From Abelmoschus esculentus (taxonomy: Eukaryota > Streptophyta > Magnoliopsida > Malvales > Malvaceae), in NCBI GenBank assembly GCA_035048815.1, contig JAUCBN010000004.1, positions 15,032,001-15,096,000 of the forward strand: 64,000 nucleotides of DNA, written 5' to 3'. The translations under genes and the position numbers were made by a program. This document shows, piece after piece, positions 10,588-21,428 of this stretch (position 1 is its first letter; each line of letters starts with the position of its first letter). The notes below the pieces were generated by a model that did not search any database, was not told the origin of the DNA, and was given only the letters and a program-made list of their open reading frames with translations.

Positions 10588-11454
10588 ATCAGTTGATCTG
10601 ATATGGTGCTTGGAACTCCCTCTCCTGCAGTGTTGAAGGATGGCACAAAGGTGATGAAGGCGATGATGGTCTCTAGAACGGAGTAAAAAAAGAAACGAAT
10701 ATACCTATATAGTTTGCCAAACTTTATGATTGTTCCTTCCTCTCCCAAAAGAGGAGATGTGCTGAGATATTATAGAATCTGACCGATCAAGGGATGATCT
10801 TCAACAACAACAATCGGATGCAAGTGTTGGTGTAAGTGTTGGTAATTGACACAAAGGTATGTGTTGGTGATATACCCCGAATAAGGGTTGGAATAAAAAA
10901 TGAATATAAAATAAATACAAATGATAGATCAGGAACAATCCGTACATGTCAAAGACCAACCAAATCCTTGAATCTAACATAAGTAGATTCAAAGATTTCC
11001 ACAAAATGAAACCTTGATAAAAAATCAAACCGTAAAACTTGGAGCAAGAGGAAAAAAGATGATGGGAGATGTAAAAAAATCGATCTATGAGATCGTTGAG
11101 TTTGAATTTGAATTTCGCTAGAACAAAGCCAAACAAAAACAAAAATAACGTTGCAAAAATCTCAATAGAGAAAACTAAAAGAGAGTTACAGTGATTTTTA
11201 ACAAAAAGAACAAAAGAATTGAATAAAAATAAAGAAAAAATCCAACTTATCTTAGATGATGGAAACGGTGGAGTGCTTGAAACCTTCTCTCCCGAAACGG
11301 TGGTGACTGTTGCGATGAGGAAGAAGCCAAAGTTGATCTCTAAAACAAAAAGGAGAAAAGAAAAACAGAAGGGAGAAGAGAAGAAGAAGGGCGAGAGAGA
11401 AAGGGAAAGGAGAGAAAAGAAACAAGCTAAAATTTAACTTTTTGAACATAATTA

Positions 11455-14400
11455 ACGTTGCAAAATTATGGGCCTTATAGAAAATCCGTTCAAATTTTAA
11501 CCGAGTAAAAAGCTTAAAATTTTAGATTAATCTATATAATTTTGTTCAAAAGCCCATAATTAACTTTTTGAACTCATAAAATTTTATTCAATAAAATTTG
11601 ATTATCGTTTTGATGGGATTAAAACGTGCATGTCTAAATGGGAATTATAGAGAATCCATTCAAATTTTAACCGAGTAAAAAGCTAAAAATTTTAGATTAA
11701 TTTGTATAATTTTATTCAAAATCCGTAATTAACCATTTGAACTCATAAAATTCGATTTAATAACATTTGGTTATCGTTTTTTTGGATTAAAGTGCATGTC
11801 TAATTGGGCTTTATAGAGACTCCATTCGAATTTTAACCGAGTAAAAAGCTAAAATTTTGAGATTAATCTGTATAATTTTATTCAAATGCCCATAATCAAC
11901 TATTTGAACTCATAAAATTTGATTTAATAACATTTGGTTTTCATTTTGTTGGGATTAAAACGTGCTTGTCCAAATGGGCCTTATAGAGAATCCGTTCGAA
12001 TTTTAACCGAGTAAAAATCTGAAAAATTTAGATTAATCTGTTTAATTTTGTTCAAAAGCCCATTAATAACTATTTGAACTCATAAAATTTTATTTAATAA
12101 CATTTGGTTGTCATATTTTTGGGATTAAAACGTGCTTGTCTAAAAGGGATTCTTAGAGAATCCGTTCGAATTTTAACCGAGTAAAAAGCTTAAAATTTGA
12201 GATTAATCTGAATAATTTTGTTCAAAAGCCCATAATTAACTATTTGAACACATAAAATTTGATTTAATAACATTTGATTGTCGTTTTGTTGGGATTAAAA
12301 CGTTCTAGACTAAATGGGCTTTATAGAGAATTCGTTCGAATTTTAACTGAGTAAAAAGCTTAAAATTTTAGAGTAATTTGTATAATTTTATTCAAAAGCT
12401 CATAATTAACTATTTGAACTCATAAAATTTTATTTAATAACATTTGTTTATCGTTTTGTTGGGATTAAAACATGCATGTCTAAAGGGGCTTTATAGAGAA
12501 TCCGTTCGAATTTTAACCGAGTAAAAAACTGGAAATTATAGATTAATCTGTTTAATTTTATTCAAAACCCATAATTAACTATTTGAAATCATAAAATTCG
12601 ATTCAATAACACTTGGTTGTCGTTTTTTTGGGATTAAAATGTGCATGTCTAAATGGGCTTTATAGAGAATCCGTTCGAACTTTAACCGAGTAAAAAGATG
12701 AAATTTTGAGATTAATTTGTATAATTTTGTTCAAGTGCCCATAACTAACTATTTGAACTCATAAAATTTGATTTAATAACATTTGGTTTTCGTTTTGTTG
12801 GGATTAAAACGTGCTTGTCTAAATGGGCCTTATAGAGAATCCGTTAGAATTTTAATCGAGTAAAAAGCTGAAATTTTGAGATTAATCTGTATAATTTTGT
12901 TCAAAAGCCCATAATTAACTATTTGAACTCATAAAATTTGATTTAATAACATTTTTGTTTTCGTTTTGTTGGGATTAAAACGTGTTTGTCTAAATTGGCT
13001 TTATACAGAATCCTTTCGAATTTTAACTGAGTAAAACTCTAAAAATATAAGATTAATCTGAATAATTCTGTTCAAGAGACCAAAATTAACAATTTGAACT
13101 CATAAAATTTGATTTAATAACATTTGGTTGGGATTAAAATGTACTTGTCTAAATGGGCTTTATAGTGAATCCGTTCAAATTTTAACCGAGTAAAAAGCTT
13201 AAAATTTTAGATTAATGTGTATAATTTTGTTAAAAAGCCCCTTAATAACTATTTGAACTCATAAAATTTGATTTAATGAAATTTGATTTTCGTTTTGTTG
13301 CGCTTAAAACGTGCATGTCTAAATGGGCTTTATAGAGAATCCATTCGAATTTTAACCGAGTAAAAAGCTGAAAATATGAGATTAATCTATATATAATTTT
13401 GTTCAAAAGCCCATAATTAACTATTTGAACTCATAAAATTTGATTTAATAACATTTGGTTGTCGTTTTGTTGGTATTAAAACGTGCTTGTCTAAATGGGC
13501 TTTATAGAGAATCCGTTCAAATTTTAACCGAGTAAAAAGCTTAAAATTTTAGATTAATCTATATAATTTTGTTCAAAAGCCCATAATTAACTTTTTGAAC
13601 TCATAAAATTTTATTTAATAACATTTGATTATCGTTTTGTTGGGATTAAAACGTGCATGTCTAAATGGGAATTATAGAGGATCCGTTCAAATTTTAACCG
13701 AGTAAAAAGCTTAAAATTTTAGATTAATCTATATAATTTTGTTCAAAAGCCCATAATTAACTTTATGAACTTATAAAATTTTATTTAGAAACATTTGATT
13801 ATCGTTTTGATGGGATTAAAACGTGCAAGTCTAAATGGGAATTATAGAGAATCAGTTCAAATTTTAACTGAGTAAAAACCTGAAAATTTTAGATTAATCT
13901 GTATAATTTTGTTCAAAACCCATAATTAACCATTTGAACTCATAAAATTCGATCTAATAACATTTTGTTATCATTTTTTTTGGGATTAAGACTTGCATGT
14001 CTAATTGGGCTTTATAGAGAATCCGTTCGAATTTTAACCGAGTAAAAAGCTAAAATTTTGAGATTAATCTGTATAATTTTGTTCAAAATCCCATAATTAA
14101 CTATTTGAACTCATAAAATTTGATTTAATAACATTTAGTTTTCATTTTGTTGGGATTAAAACGTGCATGTCTAAATGGGCTTTATAGAGAATCCGTTCGA
14201 ATTTTAATCGAGTAAAACGTAGAAAATTTGAGATTAATCTGTATAATTTTGTTCAAAAACCCATAATTAACTATTTGAACTCATAAAATTTGATTTTATA
14301 ACATTTTCTTTTCGTTTTGTTGGGATTAAAACGTGCTTCCCTAAATGGGCTTTATAGAGAATCCGTTCGAATTTTAACAGAGTAAAAAGCTTAAAATTTT

Positions 14401-17231
14401 AGATTAATATGTATAATTTTGTTCAAAAGCCCATAATCAACTTTTTGAACTCATAAAATTTAATTTAATAACATTTGGTTATCGTTTTGTTGGGATTAAA
14501 ATGTGCATGTCTAAATGGATTTGATAGAGAATCCGTTCGAATTTTAATCGAGTAAAAAGCTAAAAATTTTAGATTAATTTGTATAATTTTGTTCAAATAC
14601 CATAACTAACCATTTGAATTCATAAAATTCGATTTAATAACATTTGATTGTCGTTTTTCTAGGATTAAAACGTGCATGTCTAATTACGCTTTATAGAGAA
14701 TCCGTTCGAATTTTAACCGAGTAAAAAGTTGAAATTTTGATATTAATTTGTATAAATTTTTCAAAAGCCCATTAATAACTATTTGAACTCTTAAAATTTG
14801 ATTTAATGACATTTGGTTATCGTTTTGTTGCGATTAAAACGTGCATTTCTAAATGAGCTTTATAGAGAATCCGTTTGAATTTTAACCTAGAAAAAAGCTA
14901 AAAATTTGAGATTAATCTGTATAATTTTGTTCAAAAGCCCATAATTAACTTTTTGAACTCACAAAATTTTATTTAATAATATTTGGTTATCGTTTTGTTG
15001 AGATTAAAAATTGCATATCTAAATGGGAATTATAGAGAATCCGTTCAAATTTTAAACGAGTAAAAAGATGAAAATTTTAGATTAATATATATAATTTTGT
15101 TCAAAACCATTTGAACTCAGAAATTTCGATATAATAACATTTGATTAAAACATGCATGTCTAATTGGGCTTTATAGAGAATCCGTTCGAATTTTAACCAT
15201 GTAAAAAGATAAAATTTTGAGATTAATCTGTATAATTTTTTTCAAAAGCCCATTAATAACTATTTGAACTTATAAAATTTGATTTGATGACATTTGGTTA
15301 TCGTTTTATTTTGATTAAAACGTGCATGTCTAAATAGGCTATATAGAGAATCCGTTTGATTTTTAACCTAGTAAAAAGCTGAAAATTTGAGATTAATCTA
15401 TATAATTTTTTTTAAAAGCCCATAATTAACTATTTGAACTCATAAAATTTAATTTAATAACATTTGGTTCTCGTTTTGTTGGTATTAAAACATGCTTGTC
15501 TAAATGGGCTTTATAAAGAATCCGTTCAAATTTTAACGAGTAAAAAGCTTAAAATTTTAGATTAATCTATATAATTTTGTTCAAAAGCCCATAATTAACT
15601 TTTTGAACTCACAAAATTTTATTTAATAACATTTGATTATCGTTTTGTTGGGATTAAAACATGCATATCTAAATGGGAATTATAAAGAATTCGTTCAAAT
15701 TTTAACCGAGTATAAAGATGAAAATTTTAGATTAATCTGTATAATTTTGTTCAAAAACCATAATTAACCATTTGAACTCATAAATTTCGATATAATAACA
15801 TTTGGTTATCGTTTTTTTAGGATTAAAACATGCATGTCTAATTGGGCTTTATAGTGAATCCGTTCAAATTTTAACCGTGTAAAAAGCTGAAATTTTGAGA
15901 TTAATCTGTATAATTTTTTTCAAAAGCCCATTAATAACTATTTGAACTTATAAAATTTGATTTAATGACATTTGGTTATCGTTTTGTGTCGATTAAAACG
16001 TGCATGTCTAAATGGGCTTTATAGAGAATCTATTCGAATTTTAACCTTGTAAAAAGCTAAAAATTTGAGATTAATTTATATAATTTTTTTTAAAAGCCCA
16101 TAATTAACTATTTTAACTCATAAAATTTGATTTAATAACATTTGGTTGTCGTTTTTTTGGTAATAAAATGTGCTTGTCTAAATGGGCTTTATAGAGAATC
16201 CGTTCAAATTTTAACCAAGTAAAAAGCTTCAAATTTTAGATTAATCAATATAATTTTGTTCAAAAGCCCATAATTAACATTTTGAACTCATAAAATTTTA
16301 TTTAATAACATTTGATTATCGTTTTGTTGGGATTAAAACGTGCAAGTCTAAATGGGAATTATAGAGAATCCGTTCGAATTTTAACCGACTAAAAAGCTTA
16401 AAATTTTAGATTAATCTTTTTAATTTTGTTCAAACGTCCACAATTAACTATTTGAACTCATAAAATTTGATTTAATAATATTTGTTGTCGTTTTGTTGGG
16501 ATTAAAATGTACTTGTCTAAAAGGGCCTTATAGAGAATCCGTTCAAATGTTAACCGAGTAAAAAGATAAAATTTTAGGATTAATCTGTATAATTTTTTTC
16601 AAACGACCATAATTAACTATTTAAACTCATAAAATTTGATTTAATAACATTTGATTTTCGTTTTGTTGGGATTATAACGTGCTTGTCTAAATGGGCCTTA
16701 TAGAGAATTCGTTCAAATTTTAACCGAGTAAAAAGCTGAAATTTTGAGATTAATTTGTATAATTTTGTTCAAAAGCCCATAATTAACTATTTGAATTCAT
16801 AAAATTTGATTTAATAACATTTTTTTATCGTTTTGTTGGGATTAAAACGTGCTTGTCTAAATTGGCTTTACAGAGAATCCGTTCGAATTTTAACCGAGTA
16901 AAACTCTAAAAATTTAAGATTAATCTGTATAATTTTGTTCAAAAGCCCAAAATTAACAATTTGAACTCATAAAATTTGATTTAATAACATTTGGTTGTCA
17001 TTTTGTTGGGATTAAAATGTACTTATCTAAATGGGCTTTATATTGAACCCGTTCAAATTTTAACCAGGTAAAAAGCTTAAAATTTTAGATTAATTTGTAG
17101 AATTTTGTTAAGAAGCCCATTAATAACTATTTGAACTCATAAAATTTGATTTAATGACATTTGGTTATCGTTTTATTGCGCTTAAAACGTCCATGTCTAA
17201 ATGCGCTTTATAGATAATCCGTTCGAATTTT
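11455..17231 (+). repeat. Satellite array, ~169-bp monomer, left block (about 34 copies)
   Basis: Head-to-tail monomers have landmarks TTATAGAGAATCCGTTCGAA, TTTTAACCGAGTAAAAAGCT, CCATAATTAACTATTTGAAC, AATAACATTTGGTT and GTGCATGTCTAAATGGGC. Successive landmark spacing is 169-170 bp (for example 12311, 12481, 12650). No long open frame is present. Variants recur in order, such as GGGAATTATAGAG, then TAATTGGGC, then CATTAATAAC with GACATTTGG and TTGCGATT, spaced about 650-680 bp in 14.9-16.4 kb. This hints at a four-monomer higher-order unit. Monomer size is typical of plant centromeric or knob satellites, but location is inferred. The block is cut at 17231 by the LINE and resumes in phase at 21429. 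Confidence 0.97.
17218..17231. repeat. LINE target-site duplication, left copy
   Basis: TCCGTTCGAATTTT here and TCCGTTTGAATTTT at 21429-21442 differ at one base. Both are satellite sequence, so the LINE landed inside a monomer just before AACC. Confidence 0.85.
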
Positions 17232-17321
17232 TTTTGAAGGAAAGGGCCTCATTAAAAAAACCTATAGCCAGTCACCTTGAGAGGTGAGAAGGCCCCTATG
17301 GGGTTTAGAGTACCCAGGATT

Positions 17322-17845
17322 TTATTGAGAAGAAGAGGAGAACCTCTCCAAATTTATAGATGCCCGAATATAATCGGGAAAGTTACAATCAAAAGAACAA
17401 GAAAGAAAAGAACGTAAAACCTTAGTAGCTAAGACATGGGCTACAACATTTGCATCTCTAGGTACATAACAAATCTTACAATCAGGCAAAGTACCAAGAG
17501 TGGAGCGGATGCGAGACACCAAATGTTGCACTGTGGAAAGATCTTGGTGACGAGTGTTGTTAACCTTGTTGGCAATTGAAGCATAATCAGTTTCGATGAT
17601 TACATTTGTCCAGCCATTAGTAACAACAAATTTTAAACCTTCCAGAATAGCAAGAGCCTCCGCAGAAGCTGGATTCGGGCAAACGAGAGGCATAGAGCAA
17701 CCAACGATGACAGAACCAGAAGAATCGCGAGCGATGATACCTGTAGCCGTACCCCTTAACACAGGGTCAAAGGCACAATCCGTATTAATCTTGACGAAAC
17801 CAGGGTCCGGTTTCGTCCATCTAGCTTTAGCAAAAGTGGGCTCAG
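17322..17845 (-). pseudogene. LINE RNase H domain
   Basis: The minus-strand frame runs from a KINTDCAFD motif (first RNase H aspartate) through GIIARDSSG, ASAEALAILEGL (second acidic residue, Glu), IIETDYASI (Asp) and ends with PRDANVVAHVLA. This is the plant LINE-type RNase H, which removes RNA from the RNA/DNA hybrid. The four landmarks are in order and the frame is open to a stop at 17322, followed by the 3' UTR. The upstream join to the zf-RVT domain contains a stop or shift near 17846. It acts in cis with the reverse transcriptase at 20222-21428. Confidence 0.88.
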
Positions 17846-18402
17846 CTAGCCGAGAACATAGATGGGAGGCATCATAACTGATGTATAGTCATGGAAGAGT
17901 TTTTGTGCATTGGAAACAGTTAACCAAACTGGTTGGAGATGGTTGTTATGGACAAAGTCATTACGATGATTCCATAAATTCCAAAGGATCGTAATAAGGA
18001 AAGAAAATTGATGTAAGGAAAAAGAACCAGCTACTTTAGAGAGCCACTGATTGGGGGAGATAAGGGTATTGGAGAAAATTCGAGTAGACAACCCTGCTAA
18101 CTGGAGAGCCTCCTTGGCACTAGGACAATCCTTAAGAGCGTGGAGCGTGGTTTCAATAGCCATGTTGCAAATCGGGCATACGCCCGTACCAAGATTAGCC
18201 TGGAAGATTTTATGGCCAGATGGGAGTGCATCATGACATAAACGCCATCCAAAGGAACGAACCTTAGGTAGAGTAGGCAGTTTAGATAGAATTTTCCATA
18301 GTTTAGAGGGTCTATTAACTGGCCCTAGCTGCAACTGCAAAAATTGGTAACCGACCGTACCGTATAGATGCCAAAGTCATGGTGACCCCAAAAGGTGGTG
18401 TC
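17846..18402 (-). pseudogene. LINE zf-RVT (reverse-transcriptase zinc-binding) region
   Basis: The minus strand shows FWGHHDFGIYTVRS, then a region with KLPTLPKVRSFGWRLCHDAL, CPICNMAIETTLHALKDC with the expected Cys/His residues, and a tail with ILWNLWNHRNDFVHN. This order (FTVKS-like box, then the H..FTC-type zinc-binding stretch, then the W.W..RN box) is usual between reverse transcriptase and RNase H in plant LINEs. The N-terminal edge is cut by the solo LTR at 18403. The DTD residues on the far side (19773 onward) join to it across the GTGTC duplication. Confidence 0.88.
18398..18402. repeat. Target-site duplication GTGTC, left copy
   Basis: GTGTC precedes TGTTGCG at 18403 and is repeated at 19773-19777 after GGACTTATCA. 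Confidence 0.9.
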
Positions 18403-19772
18403 TGTTGCGTGTAAAAAGAGTTGCGCAATTTGTGCAAGTGAACACGTCGCAAGTAATAAAGTGATGAATATCGAGTATCGTCTCCATAGGGATTGGTATA
18501 CTTAATATGTTTGTTTGCTCTTCTCGCTCTACAAATAAAATAAAGTAAAAATACAGATTAATTTGGTTGTCCTGAATTAAAATAACTTAAATAATAAAAA
18601 GAAAACAGAGTGGAAATAAAATCAGATTAAGAGAATGGGCAGGCTCCAGTTATATCGTATTGTGGATTCAATTGTCTTGTTTCTGTCTAATGCAACTACA
18701 CAACACTGCCTCGGCAGTACTGCAGTTTTACTGCCTCGACAATGAAGGGTACGTCCGCCGCAGCAATCCCTTACTCTTGGGTGGACTAAATCAAGGCTCG
18801 ACAAAGTGTCCTCTAATGACTCCGCTAATCCCTAAGTCGAAGTACTATTGATGACTAGTCCTTGATGATACCTCCCGGCATGAATCAACTATAACCACCA
18901 ACAAATCACACACTTCTTTTAGCCGCTGAAACTCTAACCTATCCCTAGGCCGAGTTAGTATTTTCCAGCTAGAAAAATATAGTACTTATTGCTTTTATGA
19001 ATCTAACTCTCCCGATATTAGATAAATAAATCTCTCACAAACTTCTCTCCCGACCTTAAATGCAAGAACAAGGAATGGCAAAGAGTAAGCAAACCTTAAT
19101 ATTTTATTGCATGAAACAAGAAAACAAAGTACAATGTCCTCTCACTAATACTCGACAACTTTCACCTAAACCCTAAGAGAATTTAGAATATGATGAAAAT
19201 AAAGACAACTCTAAAGTCTATTGTGAACTCCCTCTCTCTTTCTCTTGGACGGCACAACCTTTATATAGGCTAAAATTAGGGCAACATCAGCCTTGGAGAA
19301 GAAGTTTAGTTGGTTTGGATGTTTCCTTCCTTGAAAAGGTGAATCTCTTTAGTTTGGTTCTTTCCATCTTTACACCTTATTCTTGAACTTCAATTGCCAC
19401 GCAAAGTGTCTAGAAAAATCCAGCTTTTTATGCTCTTCAAATCGATCACCACTTTGACTTTTGGTATTAAGAAATTCCCCGCCTCGGCAGGATGCATATG
19501 CTGCCCCGGCAGAGGTTTGACTTTGAGTCTGCTTAGCTTCCATCAGTAGAAGCTCCCCTTTGTGGTTGGTTCGATCAGGGTCCAAGTTTACCTGCAAATT
19601 GTATAAAGATGCATTAAAGCATATATTTTCTATAAATTTCATCCTTATTTATCAAGAAGGCAAAACATTCAAATATCACATATTAAGCTCATGCACTAGC
19701 CCAAGTAGGTGTAGATTAAGTAATTATTGTCCATGAAAGGTGCAAAAGTGATAGTCTTTTGAGGACTTATCA
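18403..19772 (-). mobile_element. Solo LTR, 1370 bp, gypsy-type (family B), nested in the LINE
   Basis: On the plus strand it begins TGTTGCGTG and ends GGACTTATCA, flanked by GTGTC duplications. Oriented by its TATA box (CTATATAAAG on the minus strand, 19259-19268), it starts TGATAAGTCC. It is homologous to the LTRs of the element at 30455-37575. Shared blocks include ATACCTCCCGGCATGAATCA, CTAACTCTCCCGATATTAGA and a first-exon-like TTTATATAG region. The lengths, 1370 versus 1369 bp, agree. No coding sequence lies inside. It interrupts the LINE open frame between DTD and FWGHHDFG. Confidence 0.92.
19259..19268 (-). promoter_or_regulatory. TATA box of the nested solo LTR
   Basis: CTATATAAAG on the minus strand matches the position of the TATA box in the related full LTR at about 37047. 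Confidence 0.55.
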
Positions 19773-20221
19773 GTGTCTTTTATGTCATTAATAATTGGTA
19801 CATTAAGGATGGTGTTAGCATCTTCATGGGAGAAGTAATCTCTTACTTTTGATTCATCCCATCGGGGGAGGTTAGGTATCATGAAGGTACCTGCTCGAAG
19901 AGGGACTTCATCATTCACCTCATAATCACCATAAAGGTGTACAGGCTGAGAGCCACCCTAGTTGTAAAAGTGGATCTAAACCTGACTAGACATGCCTAGC
20001 CGTTTGAAGAAGCCATTGCGAAGTTTAGAGATAGCTATGCTAAGACCTTTCCAGGCAAAGGAAGATCTTCGAGTGTGATCAGATTCAAGGATAGAACCCG
20101 TTAGATAGTACTTGCATTTGTAGACCTGACTAAGGAGGTTATCAGGTTCACAAATCAAACACCAGATTTGTTTTCCTAGTAAAGCAATATTAAAGTGGTG
20201 TAGATCACGAAAGCCTACACC
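19773..20221 (-). pseudogene. LINE linker between RT and zf-RVT
   Basis: The minus-strand frames carry GVGFRDLHHFNIALLGKQ, KCKYYLTGSILES, SSFAWKGLSIAISKLRNGFF and NLPRWDESKVRDYF followed by ANTILNVPI. These boxes normally connect the thumb region of the plant LINE reverse transcriptase to the zf-RVT domain. A stop after the KVA residues at 20222 and frame breaks near 19975 and 19920 interrupt it. Only the left edge at 19773 is due to the nested LTR. Confidence 0.8.
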
Positions 20222-21428
20222 TCATGCTACTTTCGGCAGACAAATAGTATCCCAAGGGAGCATATGCCAACCTCGTTTGTTTGCTTTCCCAGACCACCAA
20301 TATCGGCGTATCGAAGTGGTCATGTCATCAATAATGTTTTGTGATAGAAGGTAGCAAGACATAACATACTGAGGTATAGATTGTATGACTAATTTGATGA
20401 ATATTTCTCTACCACTAAAGGAGAGGAGATGTTTATCCAATTTACTCAGGCGAGTAGTCATTTTTTCCCTGGTGAACCCCAAGGCCATTGTCTTGTTCTT
20501 TCCTATTAGGAGAGGAACTCCCAGATAAATACCTGGATCATCCACTGCTCTTACATGAAGGATATTATTTATATCCGACCGAAGCAACATGGAAGTTTTT
20601 TGAGAAAAGAATATAGTAGACTTTTCAAAATTCACCGCTTGCTCAGACGAAGTAGTGTAAGTATGTAGAGCATCCTTAAGGCATTGAGCTTCTGTAGTTG
20701 TATTTTTAATGAATACGACACAATCATCCGCAAAAAGGAGGTAGTTGACGCGTGGCCCATTCCTGCTGGCACAAAGTCCAGGGAGGTTACCATTTGTTTG
20801 CTCAGCATTGAGCAATGCTGAAAGGCCTTGAGTACAGAAAAGAAACAAGAAAGGGAAGAGAGGGTCCCCTTGCCGTAACCCTCTATAGGGTTTGAAAGGT
20901 CGTGAAAGGGAGTCATTGATACGTACTTGAAAGGATACTGAGGATACACACCTCATAATAAGGGAAACCCAACTGGAGTTAAATCCTAGACGAATCATAA
21001 TTTGTTCTAGAAAAGGCCATTCAACACGGTCGAAAGCCTTTTCCATGTCTAGCTTTAAGCTAGCACCTTTTGCGAGAGATATTTCATCAGTATTTAAAGT
21101 ATAGATGAGCTCATGGGCAATAAGGATGTTGTCAGTAATGTTCCTTCCTTGAACAAAAGTAGCTTGATTGCCACTGATACATAAGGGTATGATAGATTTT
21201 AGACGGTTAACAAGTACTTTCGATACAGTTTTGTAGATGACTGTGCCAAGGCTAATAGGTCTGAGATGGCGCATTATAGTGGGATCGCTGATTTTGGGGA
21301 TAAGAACAATGATAGTACGATTAACCTCTTCCATATTAACCGACCCTCGTAGGAGCCCGAGGCAGAGATTTGTAAAGTCTTGGCCAAGGATATCCCAATG
21401 CTTTCTGAAGAAACCACTTGGGAATCCA
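20222..21428 (-). pseudogene. LINE reverse transcriptase
   Basis: A long minus-strand frame with the L1-type reverse-transcriptase boxes in order: NRTIIVLIPKISDP, LRPISLGTVIYK, QATFVQGRNITDNILIAHEL, KLDMEKAFDRVEW (first catalytic Asp), GLRQGDPLFPFLF and NYLLFADDCVVF (catalytic FADD), then the LGVPLLIGKNK box and SFSGREIFIK. The catalytic residues are intact across about 370 codons. The frame has lost everything upstream of the DGFPSGFF box, where the element is 5'-truncated into satellite DNA, and it ends in a stop at 20222. It would copy the LINE RNA at a nicked target. Confidence 0.95.

Larger units (their letters stand above)
7817..11440 (-). other. Unidentified strand-asymmetric block with repeated hairpin modules
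   Basis: The plus strand is A- and purine-rich and the minus strand T- and C-rich. The minus strand carries a nearly unbroken succession of open frames: 11142-10801, 10748-10176, 10206-8713 (497 codons), 8669-8049 and 8020-7811. None resembles a protein family I know, and pyrimidine-rich DNA lacks stop codons by composition. Six copies of a ~40-bp module (about 7896, 8332, 8731, 9081, 10041, 10852) share GGTGTT, a small stem CCCTT-N3-AAGGG and GGTATAA. In each, the open minus frame reads a peptide like PP..R..(S/T)NT..G. The right edge (11341-11425) is a GA-rich tract, CT-rich on the minus strand like plant 5' leaders. It may be the leader of a lost retroelement or a decayed transcribed locus. 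The left side is cut by the copia insertion at 7816. Confidence 0.45.
17232..21428 (-). mobile_element. LINE (L1-type non-LTR retrotransposon), 5'-truncated, with nested solo LTR
   Basis: Read on the minus strand, it starts abruptly at 21428 within the DGFPSGFF motif just before the reverse transcriptase, so ORF1 and the endonuclease are missing. Then come reverse transcriptase (about 21334-20222), a linker, a solo LTR insertion at 19772-18403, the zf-RVT region (18402-17846), RNase H (about 17845-17322), a 3' UTR with an AATAAAA-like signal near 17320, and a short A tail at the left end. A 14-bp duplication of satellite sequence flanks it. Stops and shifts show that it is inactive. The structure is that of a plant L1 inserted by target-primed reverse transcription. 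Confidence 0.93.

Noticed and set aside
11219..11437. Plus-strand frame rich in Lys/Arg/Glu
   Set aside because: A product of the GA-rich tract; no start context or homology.
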